Shown here one piece after another: positions 1 through 8,362 of a DNA stretch of 30,009 nt. Position 1 is the stretch's first letter. Each line of letters starts with the position of its first letter. The stretch comes from Clostridia bacterium. GTDB lineage: Bacteria; Bacillota; Clostridia; Oscillospirales; CAG-272. The notes beneath the pieces were generated by a model. That model made no database searches. It was given only the letters and a program-made list of their open reading frames with translations, and was not told the origin of the DNA. The DNA lies in the NCBI GenBank assembly GCA_017407375.1, contig JAFQWT010000064.1:1-30009 (forward strand), in the 5' to 3' direction. The translations under genes and the position numbers were made by a program.

Positions 1-2072
1 GGCAGCTCCTCACGGACAAAGCGGGAGAGGGGGTTGAAGGCGGTGCGGCCGTACATCATCCGCTCCGTGGTGTGGGACAGATAGATCTTTTCCTTGGCGC
101 GGGTGATGGCCACGTAGGCCAGGCGCCGCTCCTCCCCGAGCTCAGCAGGGTCGGTGCGGACCTGCATCCCGGGGAACACGCCCTCCTCCATGCCCGGGAG
201 GAAGACCACGGGGAATTCGAGGCCCTTGGCGCTGTGGATGGTCATCAGGACGACGGCGTCGGCGCCCTCGTCATATTTATCGACGTCGCTGACCAGGGCC
301 ACCTCCTCAAGAAAGCCCGAAAGCGAGGCCTCGTCCCCTGCGCGCTTTTCGTATTCGGCGGCGGCGGAGACCAGCTCCCCCACGTGGTCGATGCGCGTTT
401 TGGAGATCTCCCCCTCGGCAAGGAGCATGGCGCGGTAGCCCGTCCTCTCAAAGACGTGCTCAATGAGAGTGGGGATATCGGTCTTCTCGGCGCGGAGAGA
501 GGAAAGGAGGGACGAAAACTCCGTAAGGCGGGCGGCGCTTTTGGCAAGCGTCGGGTAGCCGGCGGCGGCCTCAAGCACCTCACTCATCGGCACGCCCTGC
601 TCGGTGGCGAGGCGGGCGACCTCCTCGACCGTGGCATCCCCGATCTTGCGCTTCGGCTCGTTGATGATGCGCGTAAGACGGAGGTTGTCGCTGGGGTTGG
701 CAAGGACGTGGAGATAGGCGACCATATCGCGGATCTCCTTGCGGTCATAGAAGCGCTGACCGCCGAGGATGCGGTAGGGGATGCCGCTCTTGGCGAGCGC
801 CCCCTCAAGCGAGCGGGACAGCTCATTGAGACGGTAAAGGATCGCCACGTCACGGTAGCGGCGGCGCTCATGGACGACGGTCTCCATGATCTTGTCCTTG
901 ATCCAGGCGGCCTCGTCGTTCTGATTTTCGGATTTGTGTAAAGTTATCTTTGCACCGTCCTCGCCCGCGCACCAAAGGCGCTTATCGTGCCGCTCCCGGT
1001 TGTGGGAGATGACGGCGTTGGCGGCCTCCAGGATGGTCTTTGTGCTGCGGTAGTTCTGCTCAAGCTTCACGACCGTGGCGTTTTTGTAGGTCTTATCAAA
1101 GTCGAGGATGTTCTCGACGGTGGCACCGCGGAAGCGGTAGATGCTCTGGTCATCGTCCCCCACGACCATGATGTTGCCCTCCCCCGCCGACAGGAGCGCG
1201 GAGAGGCGGAACTGGGCGGGGTTTGTGTCCTGGTACTCGTCAATGCAGACGTAGCGGAACTTGCGCTGGTACTTGGCGGCCACCTCAGGGCTTGTCTCAA
1301 GGAGGCGGACGGTCTTCATGATGATATCGTCAAAGTCGAGGGCGTTGGCCTCCTCAAGGCGGCGCTGGTACTCCTTGTACGCCTTGCCGATCTGGCGGAG
1401 GCGGAAATCGCCGTTGTCGGCAAATTCCTTCGGGGAGATGAGGTTGTTCTTGGCATCCGAGATGGCGGCCAGAACGCTTTTGACGGGAAGAAGCTTCTCG
1501 TCGATCTCCAGGTCGCGCATCGCCTCGGAAAGGACGCGCTTCGCGTCATCGGTATCGTAGATCGAAAAGCCGCTTTTGTAGCCCGCCTCGGCGGTGTGGG
1601 AGCGCAAAATGCGCATACAGACCGAGTGGAAGGTGCCCGCCCAGATCTCCTCGCTGACCGCGGGGTCGTCAAACGCGGCACTGAGGCGGTCACGGATCTC
1701 GCCCGCCGCCTTGTTGGTAAAGGTAATGGCCAGCATGGCCCACGGGGGGCAGGGCGCATGGGTGAAGACGGGGAGGATCTCCTCGATCTCAGCGATCGGG
1801 GAGGTGTCGGCGCAGGCCTCCAGCGCGGCGACCTCGGCCTCTCCCGTGCCCTCGGGCACGTAGTCGGTCGAGTAGGCATCCCCATAGCGGATGAGGTGAA
1901 GGATACGGCGGACAAGGACGGTGGTCTTGCCCGAGCCCGCGCCCGCCAAAACGAGGACGGCCCCGCGCTCGGCGCACACGGCGCGGCATTGCTCGGGGTT
2001 CAGCTTTTCTCCGTAATAGCGCATAAAGAGGCGGCGCTTGGCGGCGAGATAGCGGGCTTTCAGATCGTTCAT
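1..2072 (-). CDS. pcrA: ATP-dependent DNA helicase PcrA/UvrD (3' end cut by window edge)
   Basis: Superfamily 1A 3'-to-5' DNA helicase. In Gram-positives PcrA unwinds DNA in excision repair, plasmid rolling-circle replication and removal of RecA filaments. About 690 residues are visible; the family is usually 720-750, so only the C-terminal tail is missing beyond position 1. Motifs seen: Walker A GAGSGKT at residues 44-50, TFTNKAAGEI (motif Ia), DEYQDT at about 278-283 (Walker B), GDDDQSIYRFRGA (motif III), NYRS (motif IV), GLEFPVVF (motif V) and EERRLAYVAITRAK (motif VI). Start: ATG at 2072, preceded by an AAGGAAGGAAG ribosome site; the ATG five bases upstream is out of frame and stops at once. 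It has its own promoter (2103-2131), and a terminator (2136-2170) separates it from the permease gene. No LexA-type box was recognised. PcrA rather than UvrD is inferred from the Gram-positive context. Confidence 0.96.
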   Translation of the reverse strand, partial: MNDLKARYLAAKRRLFMRYYGEKLNPEQCRAVCAERGAVLVLAGAGSGKTTVLVRRILHLIRYGDAYSTDYVPEGTGEAEVAALEACADTSPIAEIEEILPVFTHAPCPPWAMLAITFTNKAAGEIRDRLSAAFDDPAVSEEIWAGTFHSVCMRILRSHTAEAGYKSGFSIYDTDDAKRVLSEAMRDLEIDEKLLPVKSVLAAISDAKNNLISPKEFADNGDFRLRQIGKAYKEYQRRLEEANALDFDDIIMKTVRLLETSPEVAAKYQRKFRYVCIDEYQDTNPAQFRLSALLSAGEGNIMVVGDDDQSIYRFRGATVENILDFDKTYKNATVVKLEQNYRSTKTILEAANAVISHNRERHDKRLWCAGEDGAKITLHKSENQNDEAAWIKDKIMETVVHERRRYRDVAILYRLNELSRSLEGALAKSGIPYRILGGQRFYDRKEIRDMVAYLHVLANPSDNLRLTRIINEPKRKIGDATVEEVARLATEQGVPMSEVLEAAAGYPTLAKSAARLTEFSSLLSSLRAEKTDIPTLIEHVFERTGYRAMLLAEGEISKTRIDHVGELVSAAAEYEKRAGDEASLSGFLEEVALVSDVDKYDEGADAVVLMTIHSAKGLEFPVVFLPGMEEGVFPGMQVRTDPAELGEERRLAYVAITRAKEKIYLSHTTERMMYGRTAFNPLSRFVREEL

Positions 2073-2102
2073 GGCATGGCTTCCTTCCTTGTTGCTCCCT
2101 CC

Positions 2103-2131
2103 ATTATAGCATTTTTCCACTTGCAAAGCAA
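2103..2131 (-). promoter_or_regulatory. Promoter for pcrA, -35 box inside a palindrome
   Basis: On the minus strand a -35 box TTGCTT (2126-2131) lies 17 bp from a consensus -10 box TATAAT (2103-2108), preceded by TGC, which makes an extended -10. The -35 box sits inside the inverted repeat CACTTGC-AAA-GCAAGTG (2118-2134), so a repressor bound there would block it. Transcription start would be near 2096. Confidence 0.75.
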
Positions 2132-2135
2132 GTGA

Positions 2136-2170
2136 AAAAGAAAAAACGCTCAAGGAGCGTTTTTTCTTTT
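2136..2170. terminator. Bidirectional intrinsic terminator between the permease gene and pcrA
   Basis: A perfect 16-bp stem (2136-2151 with 2155-2170) has a three-base loop AAG, a GC core CGCTC/GAGCG and matching A and T tracts. It follows the permease gene immediately; that gene's TAA stop (2169-2171) lies in the stem's edge. The symmetric tracts allow it to work in both directions. Confidence 0.9.
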
Positions 2171-3467
2171 AACCCAGCACGAGAAAAAGACCGAAGAGCG
2201 CCGAGAGGAGCGCGGGCACCGCCGCGGTGAGGCCGAGCTTCAGAAAATCGCGGTAGCCAAAGGCAAGGCCGTGGCCCTTGAGGATCTCGCTCCACATCAG
2301 CCCCGCCAGGGCGCCGAGCGGCGTGAAGAAGGCGCCGACGTTGGAGCCGATGACGGTGGCGTACACGGCGCCCGCCCCCGCATTGCCGACGGCGAGGATC
2401 TCCGAGAAGAGGACACTCATCGGGATATTGTTGACAAGGTTGGAGGCGAGGAAGGAGGTGATGCCGTAGGAAAGGACGGGGGGAAGGGGGTCGAGCCACG
2501 AGGCAAGCAGCGCCGTGACCCCCGTTTCCGAAAGGACGACGATCATCACGAACATCGAAAGCACAAAGGGGATCAGCTGCCAGGGCGCACGGGCAAGACA
2601 GGCGTAAAGCTCCCGCGGCGGGCGGCGGCGGACGGCCGAGAGGACGAGGGTAAGGAGAAAGAGCGAAAGGACGGCAAGGAGGGCGACCACCCACATCGGA
2701 AGCCCCACGTAGGCCCCCACGGCCAGAAGGAGCGTGGCGAGAAGGAGGTGAACAAGGCCGACCGAAAGGAGGGGCCCATCGGGCCGCGGCACGCTCTCGG
2801 GCTCGGCCGCCATGCGAATGCCGAGCTTTTTGTGGTAGAGGCGGTAAAGGACAAGGAAGGCCACGCTCCCCGCAAGGGCGGTCGGCAGGAGCATCACGCG
2901 GAGATACGTGAGAAAATCGATGCCCGCGGCGGTGGCAAGATAGATGTTGGTGGGGTTGCCGATGATGAGCATCATGCTCCAGGTATTGGCCGCCACAAAC
3001 TCCGCGGCGAGGTAGGGCATCGGGTCGATGCCCGCGTTTTTGGCAAAGTAGCAGATGAAGGGGGTGAAGGAGAGCACCACGATGTCGTTGGACGTAAAGA
3101 CCGTAAGCACCGACACCGTGACGTACAGAAGGAGAAAGAGGCGGCGCTGACCGCCGTGGGCGCGGCGGAGGACCCCCGCGGCGAGGTAACGGAAAAAGCC
3201 CACCTCGTCAAGAAAGACCGAAAGGACGGTCATGGAGAGGAAGAGGACGAGGATCTTCAGGGGGTTGACGGCGCTGTCCGAGACGAGGGCGGCGCCCACG
3301 GTGCCAAGGTCGCACACACCCAGCGCCAGCATGGCGGCGGCGCCAAGCAGCGTGACGGCCACGTAGCTGTCCACCGTCAGGCGGCCAAGGCGGAGGCGCG
3401 GATACAGGAGCACCGCAAGGATCATGGCAAGCGACGTGACGGAAAAGATGAGAACGGCAGAAAGCAT
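2169..3467 (-). CDS. ArsB/NhaD-family (IT superfamily) membrane permease
   Basis: A 432-residue polytopic membrane protein with about ten to twelve hydrophobic segments, in the ion-transporter superfamily with ArsB, NhaD and SLC13 carriers. Two internally related re-entrant regions are recognisable: one with TSNDIVVLSFTP followed by MLIIGNPTNIYLA, the other with NLVNNIPMSVLFS followed by GSNVGAFFTPLGALAGLMW. The NNxP and GxNxGxxxTPxG patterns are typical of ArsB-like pumps. The substrate cannot be read from the sequence: arsenite, sodium/proton or an organic anion are all possible, and no arsR, arsC or arsA lies nearby, so arsenic resistance should not be assumed. Start: the ATG at 3467 follows GAAAGGGGGGGG at a good distance; an in-frame ATG at 3500 would add eleven polar residues and lies at the promoter. 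Its promoter is at 3501-3529. Confidence 0.85.
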   Translation of the reverse strand: MLSAVLIFSVTSLAMILAVLLYPRLRLGRLTVDSYVAVTLLGAAAMLALGVCDLGTVGAALVSDSAVNPLKILVLFLSMTVLSVFLDEVGFFRYLAAGVLRRAHGGQRRLFLLLYVTVSVLTVFTSNDIVVLSFTPFICYFAKNAGIDPMPYLAAEFVAANTWSMMLIIGNPTNIYLATAAGIDFLTYLRVMLLPTALAGSVAFLVLYRLYHKKLGIRMAAEPESVPRPDGPLLSVGLVHLLLATLLLAVGAYVGLPMWVVALLAVLSLFLLTLVLSAVRRRPPRELYACLARAPWQLIPFVLSMFVMIVVLSETGVTALLASWLDPLPPVLSYGITSFLASNLVNNIPMSVLFSEILAVGNAGAGAVYATVIGSNVGAFFTPLGALAGLMWSEILKGHGLAFGYRDFLKLGLTAAVPALLSALFGLFLVLG

Positions 3468-3500
3468 GCGGCACCCCCCCCTTTCGTTTTTTACCCACAT

Positions 3501-3529
3501 AGCATAGCACAGCGGGCGGATTTTGTCAA
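3501..3529 (-). promoter_or_regulatory. Promoter for the ArsB/NhaD-type permease
   Basis: Minus strand: TTGACA (3524-3529), 17 bp spacer, TATGCT (3501-3506) with TGC directly upstream (extended -10). The predicted start, near 3494, lies inside the longer in-frame ORF, which supports the shorter protein starting at 3467. Confidence 0.8.
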
Positions 3530-3599
3530 TTGCGAGTTTTTATTTTCGGTAATTTTGAATGCAATACGCGAAAAATCGGATAACGGGCGGGGGTGGAAC

Positions 3600-3629
3600 T
3601 TGACTTTGGGGGGCGGGGCGTGCTATACT
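3600..3629 (+). promoter_or_regulatory. Promoter for the metallophosphoesterase gene
   Basis: TTGACT (3600-3605), 18 bp spacer, TATACT (3624-3629) with TGC before the -10 box. It lies 30 bases upstream of the ATG at 3659. Confidence 0.75.
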
Positions 3630-3658
3630 GAGGGCAGAAAACGAAAGGGAGAGCTCCG

Positions 3659-4567
3659 ATGAAGTTTTTACTGTTTGCCGACTTCCACTTTGCGCCCGGC
3701 ATCTTCCGCGGTGGCGATATGGAAGCCCTGCGCCTTTTCCAGCGGCGGGCCGAGGAGGAGGGCTGCGATTTTATGATCCACCTGGGGGACTACACCAACA
3801 ACTGCCGCCCCGAGCATATGGAGATGATCCGTGCCTATCAGGATTTTCATATTCCCTCCTACCACGTGATCGGCAACCACGAGGCCGACAACTCCACCCT
3901 GGAAACGCTCCTTGAAAACTATAAGCTCGAAAAGAATTACTACTACTTTGACGTCGACGGCTGCCGCATCATCGTCACCGACCCGAACTACGGCTTTGAC
4001 GGCAAGGAATACTACCACTTTTCGATGGGCAACTACCACACCCGCGGCGGGGAGCGGGACTGGCTCCCGCCCGAGCAGGTGGAATGGCTCCGCGAGACGA
4101 TCGCCTCGGCCAAGGGCCCCTCGATCATCATGAGCCACGCAAGCTACGAGCGGCCCGACGGGGTCCGCAACCGCGAGGCGGTCCTTGACGTTATTGACGA
4201 GGCCAACCGCCGCCGCCCGCACAGCGTGCTGGCCTGCTTTAACGGCCACCACCACCGCGACTACGCGCGCATCCGTGAAAACGTCCTTTATTACGAGGTC
4301 AACTGCGTTTGCTTTGACTGGCTGGAAAAGCGCCACGACTGCTACCCCGAGGAGCTTTGCAAGAAGATCACCTCCCTCTCGCACACCGTGTGCTACGAGG
4401 ACCCGCTCTACTGCATCGTTACGGTCGAGGGCACGCATATCAAGATCGAGGGGACGCGCTCCCGGATGTTCCTTGGCGTTGGCCGCGCCGAGGCGGGCTG
4501 CCGTATCTATGACGATGCGGGCCGCCCCGTGGTGCCGTGGATCAGCGACCTTGATATTACGCTATAG
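3659..4567 (+). CDS. Calcineurin-like metallophosphoesterase
   Basis: A 302-residue cytoplasmic phosphoesterase with the full dinuclear metal signature in order: D8 and H10 in ADFHFAPG, D44 in HLGDYTNN, N73-H74 in IGNHE, H160 in MSHASYE and GHHH at 196-199. No signal peptide or membrane segment is seen. This is the general architecture of Icc/CpdA-type and related phosphohydrolases, so the reaction is hydrolysis of a phosphomonoester or phosphodiester. The substrate (cyclic nucleotide, nucleotide or sugar phosphate) cannot be told. The C-terminal third (about residues 220-302), with a cysteine-rich stretch and a short beta-rich tail, is not a motif I recognise. It is monocistronic: own promoter upstream (3600-3629) and a strong terminator (4580-4611) downstream. 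The AAAGGGAGAG site supports the ATG at 3659. Confidence 0.9.
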   Translation: MKFLLFADFHFAPGIFRGGDMEALRLFQRRAEEEGCDFMIHLGDYTNNCRPEHMEMIRAYQDFHIPSYHVIGNHEADNSTLETLLENYKLEKNYYYFDVDGCRIIVTDPNYGFDGKEYYHFSMGNYHTRGGERDWLPPEQVEWLRETIASAKGPSIIMSHASYERPDGVRNREAVLDVIDEANRRRPHSVLACFNGHHHRDYARIRENVLYYEVNCVCFDWLEKRHDCYPEELCKKITSLSHTVCYEDPLYCIVTVEGTHIKIEGTRSRMFLGVGRAEAGCRIYDDAGRPVVPWISDLDITL

Positions 4568-4579
4568 ATCGGGCTACCG

Positions 4580-4611
4580 AAAAAGAGCCGCACCCCTGTG
4601 CGGCTCTTTTT
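4580..4611. terminator. Intrinsic terminator after the phosphoesterase gene
   Basis: Stem GAGCCGCAC/GTGCGGCTC (4585-4593 with 4598-4606), four-base loop, A5 upstream and T5 downstream. It is symmetric although both neighbouring genes are on the plus strand. Confidence 0.92.
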
Positions 4612-4627
4612 CTTTACAATTTAGGTG

Positions 4628-4656
4628 TTGCAAAAGCGCGCGCGATGACATATAAT
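4628..4656 (+). promoter_or_regulatory. Promoter for murD, almost abutting the ATG
   Basis: TTGCAA (4628-4633), 17 bp spacer, consensus TATAAT (4651-4656). The first ATG of the murD frame is at 4662, so the expected transcription start coincides with it. Either the message is leaderless or translation begins further in. Confidence 0.8.
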
Positions 4657-4661
4657 ATAAT

Positions 4662-6068
4662 ATGTCAGATTTTAGGGAGCTTCAAGACTGTTTCAAGGAT
4701 ACGGGACGTGTGGGCGGGCTCTCGCCTGCCGCGCTGCTTTTGAAAATGCGAAAGAGGGGAGCCGAGCTTTTGGGGCTTGGCGTTGCCAACCGCCCGCTGC
4801 TCTCGCTCCTGCCCCGCCTTGGCGTTACCTCGCTTGTGGTGCGGGACCGCCACGTGCCCGACGGGGAGACGCTGGCGCTTCTCCGTGCGGCGGGGGCGCG
4901 GCCCATATTTGGTGAAGGATATCTTGACGGCCTTGGAACGGGGGTGCTCTTCCGCACGCCCTCTCTCCGCCCCGATGCCGCGCCGCTGCTTGAGGCGATG
5001 GCGCGGGGGGCCACCGTAACGAGTGAGGTCGCCCTCTTTTTGGCGCTGTGCCCCGCGCAGCTCTTCTGCGTGACGGGGAGTGACGGCAAGACCACCACCG
5101 CCATGATGACGGCGGCCATGCTCCGCGCCGCGGGGCGGCGCGTCTTTCTTGGCGGCAACATCGGCACGCCGCTCCTTGAGGCGATCCCCGCCATGACCGC
5201 GCGGGATGCCGCTGTCCTTGAGCTTTCGAGCTTTCAGCTCTCCGATCTCCCACCGCCCCGTGGCCGCGTGGCGATCACCAACATCACCGAGAACCACCTT
5301 GACTGGCATAAGGACATGGAGGAGTACGCCGCCGCCAAGCGCCGTATCCTCGGTGCGGGGGCCGCCGTCCTCCCTGCCGACTGCCCGTGGCTTGCCCGTG
5401 AGCGGCGCGGGGAGGGGGTGCTTACCTTCTCGCTCTCGCCCCCCGCGGCGGGGGGCGACTGTCTCTTTGCCGAGGACGGCTACGTCTGGCACAGGGAAAA
5501 AACGGCGCGCCCCCTCTTTCCGACGGCGGCGGTGACGCTGCCCGGGGAGCATCACGTCAAAAACGCCATGACGGCGGCGGGGCTGGTCCTGCCCTACGTC
5601 ACCCCCGAGGCCATGACGCGCGCGCTTTCCGAGTTTCGGGGGGCGCCCCACCGCTGTGAGTACGTCGGCACCTTTCATGGGGTCGCCTGCTACGATTCCT
5701 CGATCGACACCACCCCCACGCGCACGGCGGCCACGCTGGCCTCTCTCGTCGGCCCTGTGACCGTGCTCTTGGGTGGGCGCGACAAGCGCCTACCGCTCTC
5801 CCCCCTGGCAAAGGCCGTGACGGCCTACGCTACCGGGGCGGTCGTCACGGGGGAGGCCGCCGAGGCGATCGGACGGGCGATCACCGCGGAGCGGAGCGAT
5901 TTCCCCTTGCTGGCGGTCGCCGATTTTCGGGAGGCGGTCGTGGCGGCGCACCGCATGGCCGGGGGGCAGGGTATCCTGCTCTTATCCCCCGCCTGCACAA
6001 GCTTTGACAGCTTCAGAGATTACCGCGAGCGCGGCCTTGCCTTCCGCGCCATCTGCGGGGAATTATAA
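4662..6068 (+). CDS. murD: UDP-N-acetylmuramoylalanine--D-glutamate ligase (MurD)
   Basis: Mur ligase that adds D-glutamate to UDP-MurNAc-L-Ala with ATP, a cytoplasmic step of peptidoglycan synthesis. It is 468 residues long, slightly above the usual 440-460. Seen in order: N-terminal Rossmann-like domain with GLGVANRPL (38-46) and FRTPSLRPD; ATP loop VTGSDGKTTT (137-146); GGNIGTP; ELSSFQLSD; NITENHLDWH; GEHHVKNAMTA; and the C-terminal domain with GGRDKRLPL and LLSPACTSFDSF, which is diagnostic for MurD. The start is uncertain. ATG 4662 has no ribosome site and falls at the predicted transcription start. GTG 4710 has AAGGA about nine bases upstream. ATG 4746 would place GLG at residues 10-12, as in typical MurD, but lacks a ribosome site. 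It leads a possible operon with the lipoprotein and cysteine desulfurase genes. Confidence 0.95.
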   Translation: MSDFRELQDCFKDTGRVGGLSPAALLLKMRKRGAELLGLGVANRPLLSLLPRLGVTSLVVRDRHVPDGETLALLRAAGARPIFGEGYLDGLGTGVLFRTPSLRPDAAPLLEAMARGATVTSEVALFLALCPAQLFCVTGSDGKTTTAMMTAAMLRAAGRRVFLGGNIGTPLLEAIPAMTARDAAVLELSSFQLSDLPPPRGRVAITNITENHLDWHKDMEEYAAAKRRILGAGAAVLPADCPWLARERRGEGVLTFSLSPPAAGGDCLFAEDGYVWHREKTARPLFPTAAVTLPGEHHVKNAMTAAGLVLPYVTPEAMTRALSEFRGAPHRCEYVGTFHGVACYDSSIDTTPTRTAATLASLVGPVTVLLGGRDKRLPLSPLAKAVTAYATGAVVTGEAAEAIGRAITAERSDFPLLAVADFREAVVAAHRMAGGQGILLLSPACTSFDSFRDYRERGLAFRAICGEL

Positions 6069-6116
6069 AGTAAAAGGACGCTCGGCCACGGTCGGGCTTA
6101 GAAAGTGAGGATCCTC

Positions 6117-7187
6117 ATGAAACGGTACGTATCTTGTCTTTTGCTGCTTTCGCTTCTCCTTCTCCTCCTTGCCTCCTGCGGGGCGGGGAACGGCGACAGG
6201 ACCCTGCCTGAGGGTATGAAGATCGGCGAGGTGGGGGACGGCTACACGCTCTACGTGCCCGAGGACTGGACGGTCGAGCGGTCGACCGGCTTTACGATGG
6301 CCTACGTGTCGGCGGTGGATACCACCAACGTGACCCTGGTGACGGTGGCCTCCGACAAGGCCCCCGCCGCCTACCTTGCCGAGGGCGAGGCCGAGCTTTC
6401 CGCGACCCTTACCGACTACACGCTCCTTGAGGCCGATGCCACCGAGTTTGGCGGCAAGCCCGCCGCCTACCGAAGCTTCCGTGGGAAGCTGGCGGGGGAG
6501 GAATACCGCTACCTGCAATACGCCACCGCCGTTGACGGCGTGATCTACCTCTTTACCTACACGGCAAAAACGGCCGTCCCCTCGGGCGACGTGAGCTATT
6601 ACGACCGTTACGTGGAGCGGGTCCTCGATATGGCCGAGGTCTTCCTCTTTGAGGGGGAGGCCCCCGCCACGCCGCCCGCGGCGACCGATGCGCCCGAGGT
6701 GAACGAGAAAGGCCTCTATCTTGCCTCCGACCCCGCCGTCTCACGCTATTCCCTCTGGGTGCCCGCCGCCTGGGAGCGCGACCTTGCCAACGGCACGACC
6801 TCGGTCTTTTGCGAGGGCGCGGCCGTGACCGTCACCTACGAGATCCCCGAGGAGGACACGCTCCTTGACTATTGGGCCACGAAGAACGAGGCCTACAAGA
6901 CCCTCTACCGCGGCTACACCCTCCTTCCGGACGAGTGCTCTCCCCCCGCCGAAAAGCGCGAGGACGTGGAGGTGTGGCTGGACGGTCACCAGGCCGTGCG
7001 CTACGTCTTTACCTACACGCAGGGGGGCGTGACCTACAAGGCGCAAAAGCTTCTGGCGGTGGACGGGCTGTACGTCTATACCATCTCCTACACCGCGCGC
7101 CTGACGCCCCTTGCGGACGGCACGGTCCCCTACACCGCCCACACCGCCGACCTTGCCGCCATGATCGAGGCCTTTACCTTTGACTGA
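6117..7187 (+). CDS. Lipoprotein with two PsbP/Mog1-like repeats
   Basis: A 356-residue predicted lipoprotein. The signal peptide is KR followed by a long leucine run, ending in the lipobox L-A-S-C with Cys21 as lipidation site, so it should be anchored on the outer face of the membrane. After it come two related halves of about 150 residues, each opening with a Y-T/S-L-Y/W-V-P-x-x-W pattern (GYTLYVPEDW and YSLWVPAAW) and closing with a Y-x-F-T-Y-T strand, separated by a Pro/Ala/Thr linker near 185-200. This resembles the PsbP/Mog1/DUF1795 fold by eye only. Start: the ATG at 6117 follows GTGAGG seven bases upstream; a GTG at 6105 in the same frame would remove that site. It lies 48 bp after murD and its TGA is one base before the cysteine desulfurase ATG. 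The function is unknown; an envelope role is suggested only by location and by murD. Confidence 0.8.
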   Translation: MKRYVSCLLLLSLLLLLLASCGAGNGDRTLPEGMKIGEVGDGYTLYVPEDWTVERSTGFTMAYVSAVDTTNVTLVTVASDKAPAAYLAEGEAELSATLTDYTLLEADATEFGGKPAAYRSFRGKLAGEEYRYLQYATAVDGVIYLFTYTAKTAVPSGDVSYYDRYVERVLDMAEVFLFEGEAPATPPAATDAPEVNEKGLYLASDPAVSRYSLWVPAAWERDLANGTTSVFCEGAAVTVTYEIPEEDTLLDYWATKNEAYKTLYRGYTLLPDECSPPAEKREDVEVWLDGHQAVRYVFTYTQGGVTYKAQKLLAVDGLYVYTISYTARLTPLADGTVPYTAHTADLAAMIEAFTFD

Positions 7188-7188
7188 G

Positions 7189-8358
7189 ATGGAAAAGCGC
7201 GAGATCTATCTTGACAACAGCGCCACCACGCGCCCCTCGGAGGCGGTGCTGGCCCGCTACCTGGAGGTCAGCCGTGAGCATTTCGGCAACCCCTCCTCGC
7301 TCCATGCGCGGGGCAAGGATGCCGAGGACGTCCTCCGTGATGCCAAAAAGACTGTCCTTGACGCCATTGGCGCGCGCGGCGGCCTTCTCGTATTTACCGC
7401 CTCGGGCACCGAGGCCAACAACTTAGCCATTCTCGGCCGTGCCCGTGCCAAGGCGCGTTACCGCCGCGCCCGCATCGTCACCACGGCGGGGGAGCACGCC
7501 TCGGTCTCGCTTCCCTTCCGTGCGCTCGGCGAGGAGGGGATGACGGTGGTGACCGTGCCGACCGTGGGCGGCTCCCTGGATATGGACGCCCTCCGCGCCG
7601 CGCTGACCGAGGACACCGTCCTTGTTTCCGTCATGCTCGTCAATAACGAGACGGGCGCGCTCTACGACCTTGCCCCTGTGCAAAGGGCCATTGCCGCCAC
7701 CTGCCCCGACTGCGTCCTCCACGCCGATGCCACCCAGGCCTTTGGCAAGGTGAGGGTGGACGTGCGCGCCCTTGGCGTGCGGATGCTGACCCTTTCCTCC
7801 CATAAAATAGAGGGGCCGAAGGGCGTGGGTGCCCTTTGGATCGACGAGAGCTTAAGGAAGGAAAAGGGGGTCGCCCCCCTCATCCTTGGCGGCGGCCAGG
7901 GCGAGGGGCTGCGCTCAGGCACCGAGAACGTCCCTGCCATTGCCGCGTTTGCCACGGCGGTGGAGGAATGTAAAGAAAACTTTGAAGAACGCGAAAAAAC
8001 GCTGTGGGCGTTGCGTGAGCATCTTCTGGCGGGGCTTGCCGCCCCTGCTCTCTCCGAGGTGAGGCCGCTCCTGCCGAGCGTGGCGGCGCCGCACATCCTC
8101 TCCCTTGTGCTGCCGGGCATCAAGAGCGAGGTCATGCTCCACTACCTTGCGGGCGAGGGCATCTCGGTCTCAAGCGGCTCGGCCTGCTCCTCCCACGGGC
8201 ACGTGGGGGAAACGGCGCTCTCGGCCTTTGGCCTTTCTGAGCGCGAGGCCGACTGCACGATCCGCGTAAGTCTTTCCCACCGCACGACAAGGGAGGAGCT
8301 TGACACCTTCCTCTCGGTGCTGGGGGCGGGGCTTTCCCGCCTTGTAAGACGCAAATAA
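7189..8358 (+). CDS. Cysteine desulfurase (IscS/NifS family)
   Basis: PLP enzyme that removes sulfur from L-cysteine as a persulfide for Fe-S clusters and thio-modified tRNA or cofactors. It is 389 residues, normal for the family. Seen: YLDNSATT at 7-14, HFGNPSSLHARG, TASGTEANNLAILG, GEHASV with H103 stacking on PLP, NNETGALYD, HADATQAFGK, SSHKIEGPKG with PLP lysine K206, the phosphate loop LRSGTENVPA, and SVSSGSACSSHGH with catalytic C333. The short SSGSACSS loop fits group I/II desulfurases from Clostridia. Start: ATG 7189 lies one base after the stop of the lipoprotein gene, suggesting translational coupling; a TTG at 7180 is possible but less likely. No iscU or thiI lies beside it, so which pathway it feeds is open. 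Confidence 0.95.
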   Translation: MEKREIYLDNSATTRPSEAVLARYLEVSREHFGNPSSLHARGKDAEDVLRDAKKTVLDAIGARGGLLVFTASGTEANNLAILGRARAKARYRRARIVTTAGEHASVSLPFRALGEEGMTVVTVPTVGGSLDMDALRAALTEDTVLVSVMLVNNETGALYDLAPVQRAIAATCPDCVLHADATQAFGKVRVDVRALGVRMLTLSSHKIEGPKGVGALWIDESLRKEKGVAPLILGGGQGEGLRSGTENVPAIAAFATAVEECKENFEEREKTLWALREHLLAGLAAPALSEVRPLLPSVAAPHILSLVLPGIKSEVMLHYLAGEGISVSSGSACSSHGHVGETALSAFGLSEREADCTIRVSLSHRTTREELDTFLSVLGAGLSRLVRRK

Positions 8359-8362
8359 AAAA

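Noticed and set aside
2169..3467. Arsenical resistance operon
   Set aside because: The permease is ArsB-like, but no arsR, arsC, arsA or arsM gene lies nearby, and the superfamily includes many non-arsenic carriers.
2271..3662. 463-residue plus-strand ORF opposite the permease gene
   Set aside because: It is very rich in charged residues and glycine/histidine with no motif, as expected for the complement of a GC-rich membrane protein gene; the minus-strand frame has the family motifs and a ribosome site.
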